A DNA stretch of 26,678 nucleotides from CAZZCU01 sp964652825 (GTDB lineage Bacteria > Bdellovibrionota_B > Oligoflexia > Oligoflexales > CAZZCU01). The position numbers were made by a program, and so were the translations under genes. Of this stretch, positions 1-8,231 are shown piece by piece; the first letter of the stretch is position 1; each line of letters starts with the position of its first letter. Under the pieces are notes generated by a model, which saw nothing but the letters and a program-made list of their open reading frames with translations, was not told the DNA's origin and searched no databases. The DNA is taken from contig CAZZCU010000029.1 in the NCBI GenBank assembly GCA_964652825.1, forward strand, positions 1 to 26,678, read 5' to 3'.

Positions 1-341
1 ATGCTAAAACCGCGTTTAGTGACAATGAACCATACGACATCGTCGTTTCTAATCCGCCTTATATTGCATTGACTGATCCACAGCTTGCCGCTTCGGTGCG
101 GGATTTTGAGCCAAATATCGCACTGTTTGGCGGTGACGACGGTTTGGCATTTTATCGTTGTTTGGCTGTGGAACTGCGGAATATTTTAAAGCCAGGTGGT
201 AGGATTTATCTTGAGATTGGTTATGATCAAGGAGCCGCGATTCTCGCAATGTTCTCAGCATCCGGCTGGCGCAACTTATGTTTGCATCAGGATCTCCAGG
301 GGCACGATCGGGTTTTAACAGGTGTGCATGATGGCAACTGA
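1..341 (+). CDS. prmC: Peptide chain release factor N5-glutamine methyltransferase, C-terminal part (5' end outside window)
   Basis: This is the C-terminal part of PrmC/HemK, which uses SAM to methylate the glutamine of the GGQ motif in release factors RF1 and RF2. The frame is open from base 3, and the ATG at base 1 is in another frame. The catalytic NPPY motif is read at bases 51-62, directly after a YDIVVS strand, as in all glutamine-N5 methyltransferases. The final beta strands follow, including LKPGGRIYLEIGYDQG and the closing HDRVL segment (family: DL.g..Rv). The stop is TGA at 339-341. The next gene begins inside this one, so the two are probably co-transcribed. In many bacteria prfA lies just upstream, which would be outside the window. 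The identification is secure for the visible part. Confidence 0.9.
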   Translation, partial: AKTAFSDNEPYDIVVSNPPYIALTDPQLAASVRDFEPNIALFGGDDGLAFYRCLAVELRNILKPGGRIYLEIGYDQGAAILAMFSASGWRNLCLHQDLQGHDRVLTGVHDGN

Positions 342-1425
342 GATGACATCTCCGGCGCAACGACCATCCAAAGCCCAAAGATTAAGTTTGGTGTTATTGG
401 GCGGTTTAGTCGCGCTGTTGGTTTTCTGTTATTTGTACGAAGCAATTTTGTTGCCGGTCTCGCTGAGTTTGTTGTTTTGCTATCTCGTTTTGCCGCTGGT
501 CGATCAGGCCGATGCCAAATATCGCCTCAGTCGGGGCATGGTGTCGGCGATTATTCTGACGATTATTCTCGGGGCGTTGGCGGTGGTGGCGATGTTGGTG
601 ATTCCTTCGCTCTATCGCGAAACTATCGCGTTGGTGTCGTTGGTGCCCCGCGCATTTGATTTTGTCATGCAGGAATGGCTACCGGTTGTGCGGCAAGCAG
701 TGGTTGGTTTTGGTGTTATCACTGCCGAAAATTTTGATTTGTTATTGCAGGAATACAATCCTGCGAATCAGGTTGGTCAGACCGCCGGACATACGCTGAC
801 GTTCTTGGTGAATGCGACACCAAGTTTTCTTTTTGCTTTTGTCAGCGTGGCGTTATTGCCGGTTGTTTCGTTTTTCCTGTTGCGTGATATGCACAAGTTT
901 ACCACCAGCATTCGCAGTTTGCTGCCCGCGGATATTCGACCGTTAGCACATGATTTTCGTGTCAGGATTGATCAAACGTTGCGCAGTCTGCTCAAGGGGT
1001 ATTTGATTGTCGCCGCAGTTGATGGCGTCCTTTACATCTTGGGCCTGAGCGTGTTGGGCGTAGAGTATAGTCTTGCAATCGGTGCGGTTGCTGGTTTGTG
1101 CCGTATTGTTCCTTATCTTGATGTGATTGTCGGACTGGTGCTTAGCGGTATCGTTCTGATCTCGCATTTTCAGGGATGGTATCAGGTTTTTGGTGTGTCG
1201 TTGTTGTTTGCTCTGGTGCAGTTTCTTGACGGCATGGTGATCACGCCACGCGTTATCGGTGATCGTGTTGGTTTACACCCGGTGTTGGTGATCGTGTCGG
1301 TTATCGCTTTCGGCGATCGCTTCGGTTTCTACGGCGTGTTGTTGGCGGTGCCGGTATTAGCGGTTGCCAAAGTCACGTTTCAGATCACGCTTGATGGTTT
1401 TAAGCGTTCAGCTTGGTATCTATAA
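328..1425 (+). CDS. AI-2E family transporter (PerM/UPF0118-type membrane protein)
   Basis: This is a polytopic inner-membrane protein of about 365 residues, a usual length for the AI-2E/PerM family (PF01594). Members have been linked to autoinducer-2 export, Na+/H+ antiport or permease roles, so the substrate cannot be named. The sequence shows an N-terminal pair of hydrophobic segments, a long soluble stretch in the middle, and a C-terminal block of helices. That block carries the family-typical segments PYLDVIVGLVLSGIV and DGMVITPRVIGDRVGLHPV. GTG 322, ATG 328, ATG 331 and ATG 343 are all in frame. An AGG at 320-322 best suits ATG 328 or 331. The start overlaps prmC by about 14 bases, which suggests coupled translation. 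The 3' end overlaps the convergent methyltransferase gene by 26 bases. Confidence 0.85.
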   Translation: MMATEMTSPAQRPSKAQRLSLVLLGGLVALLVFCYLYEAILLPVSLSLLFCYLVLPLVDQADAKYRLSRGMVSAIILTIILGALAVVAMLVIPSLYRETIALVSLVPRAFDFVMQEWLPVVRQAVVGFGVITAENFDLLLQEYNPANQVGQTAGHTLTFLVNATPSFLFAFVSVALLPVVSFFLLRDMHKFTTSIRSLLPADIRPLAHDFRVRIDQTLRSLLKGYLIVAAVDGVLYILGLSVLGVEYSLAIGAVAGLCRIVPYLDVIVGLVLSGIVLISHFQGWYQVFGVSLLFALVQFLDGMVITPRVIGDRVGLHPVLVIVSVIAFGDRFGFYGVLLAVPVLAVAKVTFQITLDGFKRSAWYL

Positions 1426-2110
1426 TCAAAACAAAATTCATTTTTTCGTCGAGTTCCTTGGCGGTTTCGAGCAATTGGCTCAACGGTCCGTAGATATAGT
1501 TTTCTTGTTCGCCGCTGATATCGAGAGCCAATAGCCCGCGACGCTTGGGTGTATAGGCTTGCGCCGCGGTTTCAAGTACGTTCGCCAGGCGATATGGGGT
1601 GTCTAAAATTATTATGGGACACTTAAGGGTATCGAGGGTCTTCATGCGGTGCAGGCGATGCTCCGGTTCGCGCGGCAAAAAGCCGGCAAAGTGAAACGCA
1701 CCATCAATGAAAGGACAGGCGGCGACCGCCGCCAGTACGGAGCTGGGACCTGGTATGACCTGAACCTGGGCGTCGCAGCCATAAGCCACCTGCAAAAGCG
1801 CGGCGCCGGGGTCGGCAATGACCGGCAGACCCTGGTCGCTCATATAGACTGCGGTTTTTCCCTGCTGGAGGACATCTTTGAGTTTTTCCAGAGTTTCCGC
1901 CTGCTGGTGCTCGCTATAACGCCAATACTCGCGATGAACGCCGGCGGCTTTCAGGACCTGGCGTGCGACGCGGTCTTCCTCGAAAATGACCAGTTCGGCC
2001 GTCCGTACCGCTTCGAGACTGCGGGCAGGCAGGTCCGCGGCGTTGCCGATGGCGTTGGCGGCCATGATGAGACGGCCTGTTATCTTTGGATTTTCCCTTG
2101 GCTTCCGCAT
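1400..2110 (-). CDS. RsmI-like SAM-dependent methyltransferase (tetrapyrrole methylase fold)
   Basis: This 236-residue protein belongs to the tetrapyrrole (corrin/porphyrin) methylase superfamily. It is most like RsmI, which 2'-O-methylates C1402 of 16S rRNA, and the shorter RsmI-like group. Family landmarks are visible in order: an N-terminal GRLIMAANAIGNAADL replacing the usual ATPIGNL.D; VYMSDQGLPVIADPGA (family: S.aG.P.isDPG); VQVIPGPSSVLAAVAACPF; a FAGFLPRE segment; and ILDTPYRLANVL (family: EsPhRl). The change of TPIGN to NAIGN and the short length make true RsmI activity uncertain. The start is ATG at 2110, and a second ATG 15 codons in would remove part of the first strand. It is divergent from uppS (74 bp apart) and convergent with the AI-2E gene. 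Confidence 0.8.
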   Translation of the reverse strand: MRKPRENPKITGRLIMAANAIGNAADLPARSLEAVRTAELVIFEEDRVARQVLKAAGVHREYWRYSEHQQAETLEKLKDVLQQGKTAVYMSDQGLPVIADPGAALLQVAYGCDAQVQVIPGPSSVLAAVAACPFIDGAFHFAGFLPREPEHRLHRMKTLDTLKCPIIILDTPYRLANVLETAAQAYTPKRRGLLALDISGEQENYIYGPLSQLLETAKELDEKMNFVLIIDTKLNA

Positions 2111-2126
2111 GGACCAGTAATATAAG

Positions 2127-2154
2127 TTAACGCCTTCAAATACAACACTAGCAT
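2127..2154 (+). promoter_or_regulatory. Weak candidate sigma70-type promoter for the uppS run
   Basis: TTAACG (2127-2132) and TAGCAT (2149-2154) are separated by 16 bases in the 74-bp divergent gap between the RsmI-like gene and uppS. Both boxes are imperfect. It is offered only because a promoter is expected here at the head of a long plus-strand run. Confidence 0.25.
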
Positions 2155-2184
2155 CAGGCCATGTTGCGCTGAAGAGGAGCTAAG

Positions 2185-2982
2185 TTGTTCAAGAGTCGGA
2201 TGCCTGGACATGTTGCAATCATCATGGATGGTAATGGCCGTTGGGCAAAGCAGCAGTTTCGGCCACGGGTCTGGGGTCATCATCGTGGTGTCGAGCGGGT
2301 TCGTGAAGTTATCGAGGCTGCGTCGGCGCTTGGAATAGAGGCACTGACGCTGTTTGCGTTTAGCGAGGAAAACTGGTCGCGTCCTGCCGATGAGGTCGGG
2401 ACGATTATGAGTCTCCTGAACACGTATTTGCGCAAAGAAATGGATGCCTTGCATCGCAAAAATGTCTGCTTGCGAGTCATCGGTGATCTCAGCCGTATTC
2501 CCGCGCCAACACGAGTAATGATCGAGCAGGCGCTGGAACTGATGAGCGCGAATACCGGTCTGAAACTGACGATTGCTCTTAGTTATGGAGCAAAAACCGA
2601 AATTACCAATGCCTGCAAAGTCATTGCCAAGAAAGTGCAGAGCGGCGAGCTTGATATCGAAGCTATCGATCACGATATTTTCGCCGAACATTTACATACT
2701 CATGGTCTGCCGGCTCTTGATCTGTTGATACGTACCAGTGGCGAGCAACGTGTTTCCAATTTTCTGTTGTGGCAGCTGGCGTATGCGGAACTATATTTTA
2801 CCCCGGTATATTGGCCGGATTTTACCCGTGCTCACCTTGAAGAGGCGATTCGTGACTATCAGAATCGACAACGCCGCTTTGGCAAAGTCGCAGATGACGT
2901 TGAGCCTTCGCGTCTGCGGGCAGGTGGTTCCTCATCGTCCATGGCTTTTCATGGTAGTAAATGCTTAAGCAGCGAGTCGTAA
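2185..2982 (+). CDS. uppS: Isoprenyl transferase (undecaprenyl diphosphate synthase)
   Basis: UppS adds isopentenyl units in cis to farnesyl diphosphate. The product is the undecaprenyl carrier used for peptidoglycan and O-antigen assembly at the inner membrane. The signature HVAIIMDGNGRWA, with catalytic Asp15, is followed by ALTLFAFSEENW. The C-terminal part carries the conserved RTSGEQRVSNFLLWQLAYAE segment near residues 184-203. At 265 residues it is slightly long, with a Ser-rich tail before the stop. The start is a TTG at 2185, chosen because GAGGAG lies 5 bases upstream (2174-2179). The first ATG in frame (2200) is 20 bases from that site. The 3' end overlaps cdsA by 22 bases. It heads the lipid/envelope run. 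Confidence 0.95.
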   Translation: MFKSRMPGHVAIIMDGNGRWAKQQFRPRVWGHHRGVERVREVIEAASALGIEALTLFAFSEENWSRPADEVGTIMSLLNTYLRKEMDALHRKNVCLRVIGDLSRIPAPTRVMIEQALELMSANTGLKLTIALSYGAKTEITNACKVIAKKVQSGELDIEAIDHDIFAEHLHTHGLPALDLLIRTSGEQRVSNFLLWQLAYAELYFTPVYWPDFTRAHLEEAIRDYQNRQRRFGKVADDVEPSRLRAGGSSSSMAFHGSKCLSSES

Positions 2983-3824
2983 CCGCCGTTTTCGGTCTGA
3001 TTGCCTTGATTGCGGTCTTTGGCTGGGGTGCGCCTGGATTAATTCACGGTTTTTTCGTGGGTGTCGTCGGTCTGTCTTGCTGGGAAGTCGCGACGATCGT
3101 TATCTCCCGCCTGGAAGAAGCGTTTGCGGGGCCGGATAAAATTTGGTCGAAGGACGAATTGGCAAGACGACGTGTATCTATTTGGATCGCGATCGTCCTG
3201 GGCGTCGTGGCGTTTACAGCGTCCAGCTCGACGTCGGCACAAGGAGCATTGGGCGTAGTCAGTGCGGCTGTGATTGGCAGCATGGTGATCGGATCGTTTT
3301 CATCCCGTCAGATCCCAGTGGCGATGGCGCGGGTGCTGGGTTTTCTGACAACGATTTGCTATGGCGCGTTGCCGTGGATTGCACTGTGGAATCTGTATCT
3401 GATGTTTCCCGGCGGTCACGCTCTGTTCTTTCTTTTGACCGTGGTCTGGGCTGGCGACACAGGTGCCTATTTTAGTGGCATCACTTTTGGCAGACATAAG
3501 TTAGCGCCGTGGCTGTCACCCAAAAAAAGTATCGAAGGCGCCTTGGGTGGTCTACTGGCATCGGTTTTGGCAGGAGTGGGCTATACGCGTTTTTTCCCAT
3601 CGGCTTTTGCGTCGTTATCGATGTCTGAGCTGGTTCTTGTTGGCGGCGTGGCGGGGGTTTTCGGGCAGATCGGCGATCTCATCGAATCCTTATGGAAACG
3701 CTTTAGTATGGTAAAGGATTCCAGCACGTTGCTACCGGGTCATGGCGGTTTTCTGGACCGTGTTGACGGGTTGTTATTTGCGGGGCCTCTGACTTGGTTT
3801 ATCCTGCATCTACTGGGTTCGTAA
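2961..3824 (+). CDS. cdsA: Phosphatidate cytidylyltransferase (CDP-diacylglycerol synthase)
   Basis: CdsA is an integral membrane enzyme that converts phosphatidic acid and CTP to CDP-diacylglycerol, the substrate of the PssA encoded about 3 kb downstream. The 287-residue product has several hydrophobic helices. It carries the conserved C-terminal signature: GDLIESLWKRFSMVKDSS followed by LPGHGGFLDRVDG, which holds the metal- and CTP-binding acidic residues. The WAGDTGAYFSG segment is also typical. The ATG start at 2961 lies inside the end of uppS, so translation is probably coupled. uppS-cdsA order is widespread in bacteria. Here the gene is followed directly by rseP, with no dxr between them. 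Confidence 0.95.
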   Translation: MLKQRVVTAVFGLIALIAVFGWGAPGLIHGFFVGVVGLSCWEVATIVISRLEEAFAGPDKIWSKDELARRRVSIWIAIVLGVVAFTASSSTSAQGALGVVSAAVIGSMVIGSFSSRQIPVAMARVLGFLTTICYGALPWIALWNLYLMFPGGHALFFLLTVVWAGDTGAYFSGITFGRHKLAPWLSPKKSIEGALGGLLASVLAGVGYTRFFPSAFASLSMSELVLVGGVAGVFGQIGDLIESLWKRFSMVKDSSTLLPGHGGFLDRVDGLLFAGPLTWFILHLLGS

Positions 3825-3848
3825 TACTACCTCTGGGAGGTTCTGACA

Positions 3849-5573
3849 TTGGCCGAGTTTCTATCTCATCCCGTGCCTGCGGTTATCATTTTACTTGGCC
3901 TTCTGGTGTTGATTCACGAGTTAGGGCATTTCCTCGTCGGTCGTTGGGCCGGTGTTGCGGTTGAAATTTTTTCCATTGGTTTTGGTCCGGCGATTGTGAA
4001 TTGGAAGCGCGGCGAAACCGATTATCGTATCAGTTGGGTGCCGCTTGGCGGTTTCGTCAAATTTTATGGTTCGGTTGCTTCCGAGCCGGTGCCGGAACAC
4101 GTGCGTGGGCGGGAATTGTATCGCGCCAGCTTGCGTGATCGGGCGTTGATTGCAGCGGCCGGCCCGGTCGCCAATCTTTTGCTGGCGATTGTGGCTTATG
4201 CGGCGCTTGGTTTCTCCGGTATCGCGCATCCGAGCGCCGTGATTGGCGAAGTATTGCAAGGTAGTGCGGCGGAACGCGCCGGCTTGCAATTTCAGGATGA
4301 AGTTATCGAAATCAGCGGTCGCACGATCAAAAGTTGGCGCGATTTGGAAAAGATCGTTTCGATTTCTGGCGGTAAGCCGCTGGAGTTTAAAGTTAAGCGC
4401 GAGGAACAAATTCTTACCATTCCGTTGACGCCGGATAATGTTCAGACGACGGATATGGCTGATCGACCTGTGACCATCGGTCGTGCTGGTGTTGCTCGCG
4501 GTATGGTGTCGTCGGTGATTACGGTTCGCGATCGCAAATCCATTGCCGCGCGTGCCGGTCTAAAAAGCGGCGAAGAAATCATTGGAATTTCCTGGTCGGG
4601 TCAGGAATACGAAATCAAATACTGGCAGGAATTTGTGGCGCGCACGCGTCAGGCATATGCCACGGAAGTTGCCAAAATACGGGTGAAAGTTCGTTCGGGA
4701 ACTTTGCCAGGACAAGCGGTTCCTGCTGATCTGCCGGTTCGTGATATAGAACTGATATTTCCGTCACGTAACATTGCTGATGCGCAAATAGCTGCGATGC
4801 AAACGCGCGAAGGTCCTGCAAGAATTCTCGGTATTCAGGACGCGCAGCTATTAATCGGTGCCGTGGAAAAGGATGTTGAAGGGCCGCTGCGACCGAATGA
4901 CTTGATCGTCGGCTTCGATGGTAAGGCCGTTGCTGATCCCTATCAGTTACGCGAAGCTTTGCTTGCCAAAGCCGAGGCGGCAACGAATCTTGAAATCGTG
5001 CGCGACTTTGTGCGCATGAAGCAAGATATAAACTTGAAAGGAATCGAGGTCCAAAAGCCGTCCGGCAAAGCCACGATTTATACGTTGCCTGTTGGTTTTT
5101 GGGGGCAGGCGGAAGACCCGGCACCGGTCATTGAGCAATATCGTAATCCATTGATGGCGTTATATTTTGGTGCCGTTGAAACCGCTCGCCATTCACGTGA
5201 GCTAGTGGTTACGATCGGCGGACTTATTGCTGGCGATATTCCGGTTAAGGCGCTTGGTGGTCCGATGCTTATCGCAAAAATTGCCGGCGATTCTGCAAAA
5301 CTTGGCTGGCAGGCATTTGTGAATTCGTTGGCGTTGATTAGCATTAATTTGGCTTTGCTGAATCTCTTCCCTATCCCGGTTTTGGATGGTGGACAGTTGG
5401 TGTTGATGGGTATCGAGGCGGTGCGCCGTCGACCGTTGAGTGAAACCGCAATCGAGAACTTTCAGAAAGTCGGTTTTGTTATGGTCATGGCATTGGTGAT
5501 TTTGGCTACTTATAATGACTTCAGTCGCTTTTGGACATCAATGCTACAGAGTATGAGCGGACTTTTTCAATGA
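3849..5573 (+). CDS. rseP: RseP-type site-2 intramembrane zinc metalloprotease with three PDZ domains
   Basis: RseP cleaves transmembrane segments, classically the anti-sigma-E factor RseA and leftover signal peptides. The zinc site HELGH is at residues 23-27 in the first membrane helix, and the LDG motif with Asp513 lies in a C-terminal helix (LNLFPIPVLDGGQ). The protein is 574 residues, against about 450 in E. coli. The extra length lies between the two catalytic motifs, where three PDZ-like units can be read: around residues 125-195 (VLQGSAAERAGLQFQDEVI), 215-300 (IAARAGLKSGEEIIGIS) and 330-400 (PLRPNDLIVGFDGKAVAD). The TTG start is supported by GGGAGG 8 bases upstream (3835-3840). The stop overlaps the next start as ATGA. 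Confidence 0.93.
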   Translation: MAEFLSHPVPAVIILLGLLVLIHELGHFLVGRWAGVAVEIFSIGFGPAIVNWKRGETDYRISWVPLGGFVKFYGSVASEPVPEHVRGRELYRASLRDRALIAAAGPVANLLLAIVAYAALGFSGIAHPSAVIGEVLQGSAAERAGLQFQDEVIEISGRTIKSWRDLEKIVSISGGKPLEFKVKREEQILTIPLTPDNVQTTDMADRPVTIGRAGVARGMVSSVITVRDRKSIAARAGLKSGEEIIGISWSGQEYEIKYWQEFVARTRQAYATEVAKIRVKVRSGTLPGQAVPADLPVRDIELIFPSRNIADAQIAAMQTREGPARILGIQDAQLLIGAVEKDVEGPLRPNDLIVGFDGKAVADPYQLREALLAKAEAATNLEIVRDFVRMKQDINLKGIEVQKPSGKATIYTLPVGFWGQAEDPAPVIEQYRNPLMALYFGAVETARHSRELVVTIGGLIAGDIPVKALGGPMLIAKIAGDSAKLGWQAFVNSLALISINLALLNLFPIPVLDGGQLVLMGIEAVRRRPLSETAIENFQKVGFVMVMALVILATYNDFSRFWTSMLQSMSGLFQ

Positions 5574-6295
5574 GCCATGGGCTCTTTCTAGATACCTCTT
5601 TACGTGGTTTACAGATGGCGTTGCTGACGGGAGCATCGTCGCATCCCGAAGTTGTTTGGCAAACCACTGTATCGGATAATCCAGGGTCATCCGGTCGTAT
5701 AGGCGCATTATTCAAAGCAGGTTTGGCACAAGCGGGAATCACGACTGGTGATCTTGATGTGATTTTGGTGGGCAGCGGTCCGGGTTCGTTTACCGGGATT
5801 AAAATTGGTTTGGCATTCGTGTATGGCTTGAAGCGCGCGCTCGAACATCCGGTCGCCTGTTATGGCTTCTCGGCATTGGAATTGATCAGCAAACAACTTT
5901 CACAAGTCGAAAATAGTCCCGTACAGGTGGCGTTGGCTGCCACACAGAGCCAAGGTTTTTTATGTAGTGGTCGTGCGCATAACTTTCGCACGCAGGTGGT
6001 GGTGGCCGGGCAATCGATGGCCGAAATGGCTATTGATGCCAAACTCCCGGTGGATTTTCTCGAGGGTTGGCCGGTTTTTCAGCAAAATCTCGAGAAAATC
6101 GGCGTTTCTGGGCGGATATTACCGATCGCGCGCTGGCGAGTTTTGTTGTTCGACGCTATGGTGGCGGAGTATGCTGCTAAAATCGGAGCGGGCGGCGATG
6201 GCCGGCAATTGCCAGAGCCAAATTTTATGCGCTTTGCCGCGCCGGTTGAAAAGCAAATGCAAAAATCCTTAGGCTCAGGAGCAGTCAGCAAATGA
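5570..6295 (+). CDS. tsaB: tRNA threonylcarbamoyladenosine biosynthesis protein TsaB
   Basis: TsaB is the ASKHA-fold partner that pairs with TsaD and TsaE to transfer the threonylcarbamoyl group onto A37 of ANN-decoding tRNAs. The 241-residue product opens with GLFLDTSLRGLQMALL, matching the family's lDTS...v.l start. It carries the hallmark GPGSFTGIKIGLAFVYGL around residues 76-93, followed by the FSALELIS segment. The C-terminal LPEPNFMRF resembles the family's p.YlR ending. The start is the ATG at 5570 that overlaps the rseP stop (ATGA), rather than the longer frame opening at 5531 inside rseP. The stop also overlaps the pssA start as ATGA. No rimI follows it, unlike in some genomes. Confidence 0.88.
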   Translation: MSHGLFLDTSLRGLQMALLTGASSHPEVVWQTTVSDNPGSSGRIGALFKAGLAQAGITTGDLDVILVGSGPGSFTGIKIGLAFVYGLKRALEHPVACYGFSALELISKQLSQVENSPVQVALAATQSQGFLCSGRAHNFRTQVVVAGQSMAEMAIDAKLPVDFLEGWPVFQQNLEKIGVSGRILPIARWRVLLFDAMVAEYAAKIGAGGDGRQLPEPNFMRFAAPVEKQMQKSLGSGAVSK

Positions 6296-7215
6296 TAGCA
6301 CCAGTACGACCGCCGCGTTTAGGTGGCGCCGTTTATATCATCCCCAACTTGATCACGACCGGTAACCTCTTTTTTGGATTTTTTTCGATTGTTAAATGCC
6401 TGCAGGGTAACTTTGCTTGGGCGGCATCGGCGATATTATTGGCAGCGGTGTTTGATATGCTCGACGGTCGCGTGGCTCGCCTGACCGGTGGCAGTAGCGA
6501 GTTTGGCGTTCAATATGATTCGCTCTGCGATCTAGTGTCGTTTGGTTTGGCGCCGGCCTTTTTGATGTACCAGTTTGGTTTGAATGAATTAGGTCGTATC
6601 GGTTGGGTGATTTGCTTTTTATTTTTGGCATGTGGTGCGTTACGTCTGGCGCGTTTCAATGTGCAAAGCTCGATCGGCAAGGCGGCTGGTGATTTTACCG
6701 GTTTACCGATCCCAATGGCTGCGGCAGTGGTGGCATGCTATGTGGCATTCACCGTTGAAGTAAGTCAGCGTAATAATCCTGATCTTGCCTTTTTGCGCTG
6801 GTGGGTTGAGGTTTTTCCATCACCTGAATTTACTAGGGCATTTCTTGCGATTACCGGTCCGTTGCTGGCGTTGGCGATGGTTAGTAATATTGCTTATCGA
6901 TCACACAAAGCCATCAAGTTACGAGGCATCAGCCCGTTTAAATTTTTGGTAATCGCGGTAGTGGTCGCCTCATTGGTTGCGTTCCAGCCGGAGTTGCTGG
7001 GCTTTAGCTTAGTGACTTTGTATGCTTTGAGCGGGCCATTTGAATGGTTGCTGGGCTGGAAGAAGCCGCTTGAAGATGACGAGATTTTTCGGCCGTTGCG
7101 AGATGACGAATCTGTTTCGGAACCTGCGGGTAGTCAATTTAGTTGGCACGAGTCCTCGATTAAACCGAGTGCTAAGCCATTAAATAAAGCCAGTGACGAG
7201 ATGGAAAAGGTATAG
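6292..7215 (+). CDS. pssA: CDP-diacylglycerol-serine O-phosphatidyltransferase
   Basis: PssA exchanges CMP for serine on CDP-diacylglycerol to give phosphatidylserine, the precursor of phosphatidylethanolamine. The CDP-alcohol phosphatidyltransferase motif is complete: Asp55-x2-Asp58-Gly-Arg-x-Ala-Arg-x8-Gly72-x3-Asp76-x3-Asp80. It is preceded by the subclass-II start YIIPNLITTGNLFFGFFSIV. About eight hydrophobic segments follow, and the last 50 residues form a polar cytoplasmic tail rich in Asp, Glu, Ser and Lys. At 307 residues it fits the membrane-bound type II family with an extended tail. It starts by ATGA overlap with tsaB and lies 5 bases before asd, so it is in the same transcript. 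CdsA in the same run supplies its substrate. Confidence 0.93.
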   Translation: MIAPVRPPRLGGAVYIIPNLITTGNLFFGFFSIVKCLQGNFAWAASAILLAAVFDMLDGRVARLTGGSSEFGVQYDSLCDLVSFGLAPAFLMYQFGLNELGRIGWVICFLFLACGALRLARFNVQSSIGKAAGDFTGLPIPMAAAVVACYVAFTVEVSQRNNPDLAFLRWWVEVFPSPEFTRAFLAITGPLLALAMVSNIAYRSHKAIKLRGISPFKFLVIAVVVASLVAFQPELLGFSLVTLYALSGPFEWLLGWKKPLEDDEIFRPLRDDESVSEPAGSQFSWHESSIKPSAKPLNKASDEMEKV

Positions 7216-7220
7216 CGATC

Positions 7221-8231
7221 ATGAAAGTTGCTATCATCGGCGCAACCGGTGCGGTCGGTCGACAGATGTTGCAGGATTTGGCCGCCTATAAAGCAAAACA
7301 TATTGATTTGTCGCTGTTTGCTTCGGCGCGTTCGGCAGGAACTAAGCTGGAATTTCGCGGTAAAGTCTATTCAGTCAACGAATACGATTTGGCGAAGCTT
7401 CGTGGTGTTGACTATGTCTTGATGAGCGCCGGTGGGGCGTTTTCGCGAGCGAATGCAACGGCGATTGCCGCGCAAGGCAGTCTAGTTATTGATAACAGTA
7501 GCGCCTGGCGCATGTCACCGGATGTACCATTGGTTGTTCCTGAAGTTAACGGTCATCTCGTTAAAGGTCGGCATGGCGGTGGCATTATCGCTAATCCCAA
7601 TTGTTCGACGATTCAGTTGGTAGTGAGTTTGAAGCCGCTGCATGAGCATTTTGGTCTTCAGCAGGTGGTGGTTTCCACGTATCAGTCGGTATCAGGAACT
7701 GGACAAAGAGGCATCAGTGAGCTTGCCGAACAGGCGTCTTTGCCACTCGACAAAGTCCGTTCCGTTGTTCCCAAGGTATATGCGAAGCCGATTGCCTTTA
7801 ATGTGATTCCGGCAATTGATGTATTGGATGCCACGGGACATTGCTTTGAAGAAGAGAAGATGGTGCGTGAAACGCGTAAAATTATGGGATTAGCCGCTTT
7901 GGATGTGTTGGCGACGACAGCGCGGGTGCCGGCTTATCATTGTCATGCCGAATCAGTGAACGTGCGCTTAAAGCAGCGCGTGACACGCGCGCGCGTCTTG
8001 GATGCATTTGCAGGCGAAGCCGGAATTGTGCTTGATCGCACCTCGGAATACAAAAATCTGCCGACCCCGCTCGAAGTGCATGGTGATGAACGGGTCTGGG
8101 TTTCGCGTGTTCGCTTGCCTCTGGAACAGACGGAATCCGAATGGGTGCAATATTGGAATGTTGCTGATAATCTAAAGAAGGGCGCTGCCACCAATGCAGT
8201 GCAGATTCTGGAGACTGTGGCAAATGATTAG
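7221..8231 (+). CDS. asd: Aspartate-semialdehyde dehydrogenase
   Basis: Asd reduces beta-aspartyl phosphate to aspartate semialdehyde with NADPH, the branch point to lysine/diaminopimelate, threonine and methionine. The N-terminal Rossmann motif is GATGAVGRQM (residues 7-16). The catalytic cysteine is Cys128 in ANPNCSTIQ. The segment YQSVSGTGQRGISEL is typical, and the substrate-binding VPAYHCHAESVNV region follows. At 336 residues the length is normal for the bacterial group. It starts 5 bases after pssA, and its end overlaps the next gene by 8 bases. In several deltaproteobacteria asd is followed by truA; here one outer-membrane protein gene lies between them. Diaminopimelate links it to the peptidoglycan genes nearby. 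Confidence 0.94.
   Translation: MKVAIIGATGAVGRQMLQDLAAYKAKHIDLSLFASARSAGTKLEFRGKVYSVNEYDLAKLRGVDYVLMSAGGAFSRANATAIAAQGSLVIDNSSAWRMSPDVPLVVPEVNGHLVKGRHGGGIIANPNCSTIQLVVSLKPLHEHFGLQQVVVSTYQSVSGTGQRGISELAEQASLPLDKVRSVVPKVYAKPIAFNVIPAIDVLDATGHCFEEEKMVRETRKIMGLAALDVLATTARVPAYHCHAESVNVRLKQRVTRARVLDAFAGEAGIVLDRTSEYKNLPTPLEVHGDERVWVSRVRLPLEQTESEWVQYWNVADNLKKGAATNAVQILETVAND

Noticed and set aside
1649..2125. A 158-codon plus-strand frame opposite the RsmI-like gene.
   Set aside because: The minus strand shows clear methyltransferase motifs here; this frame is a shadow.
2080..2691. A 203-codon minus-strand frame covering the start of uppS and the divergent gap.
   Set aside because: It lies antisense to conserved UppS motifs and crosses the region needed for two promoters; no family features.
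4615..5124. A 169-codon minus-strand frame inside rseP.
   Set aside because: It is antisense to PDZ repeats with clear family patterns and has no recognisable content.
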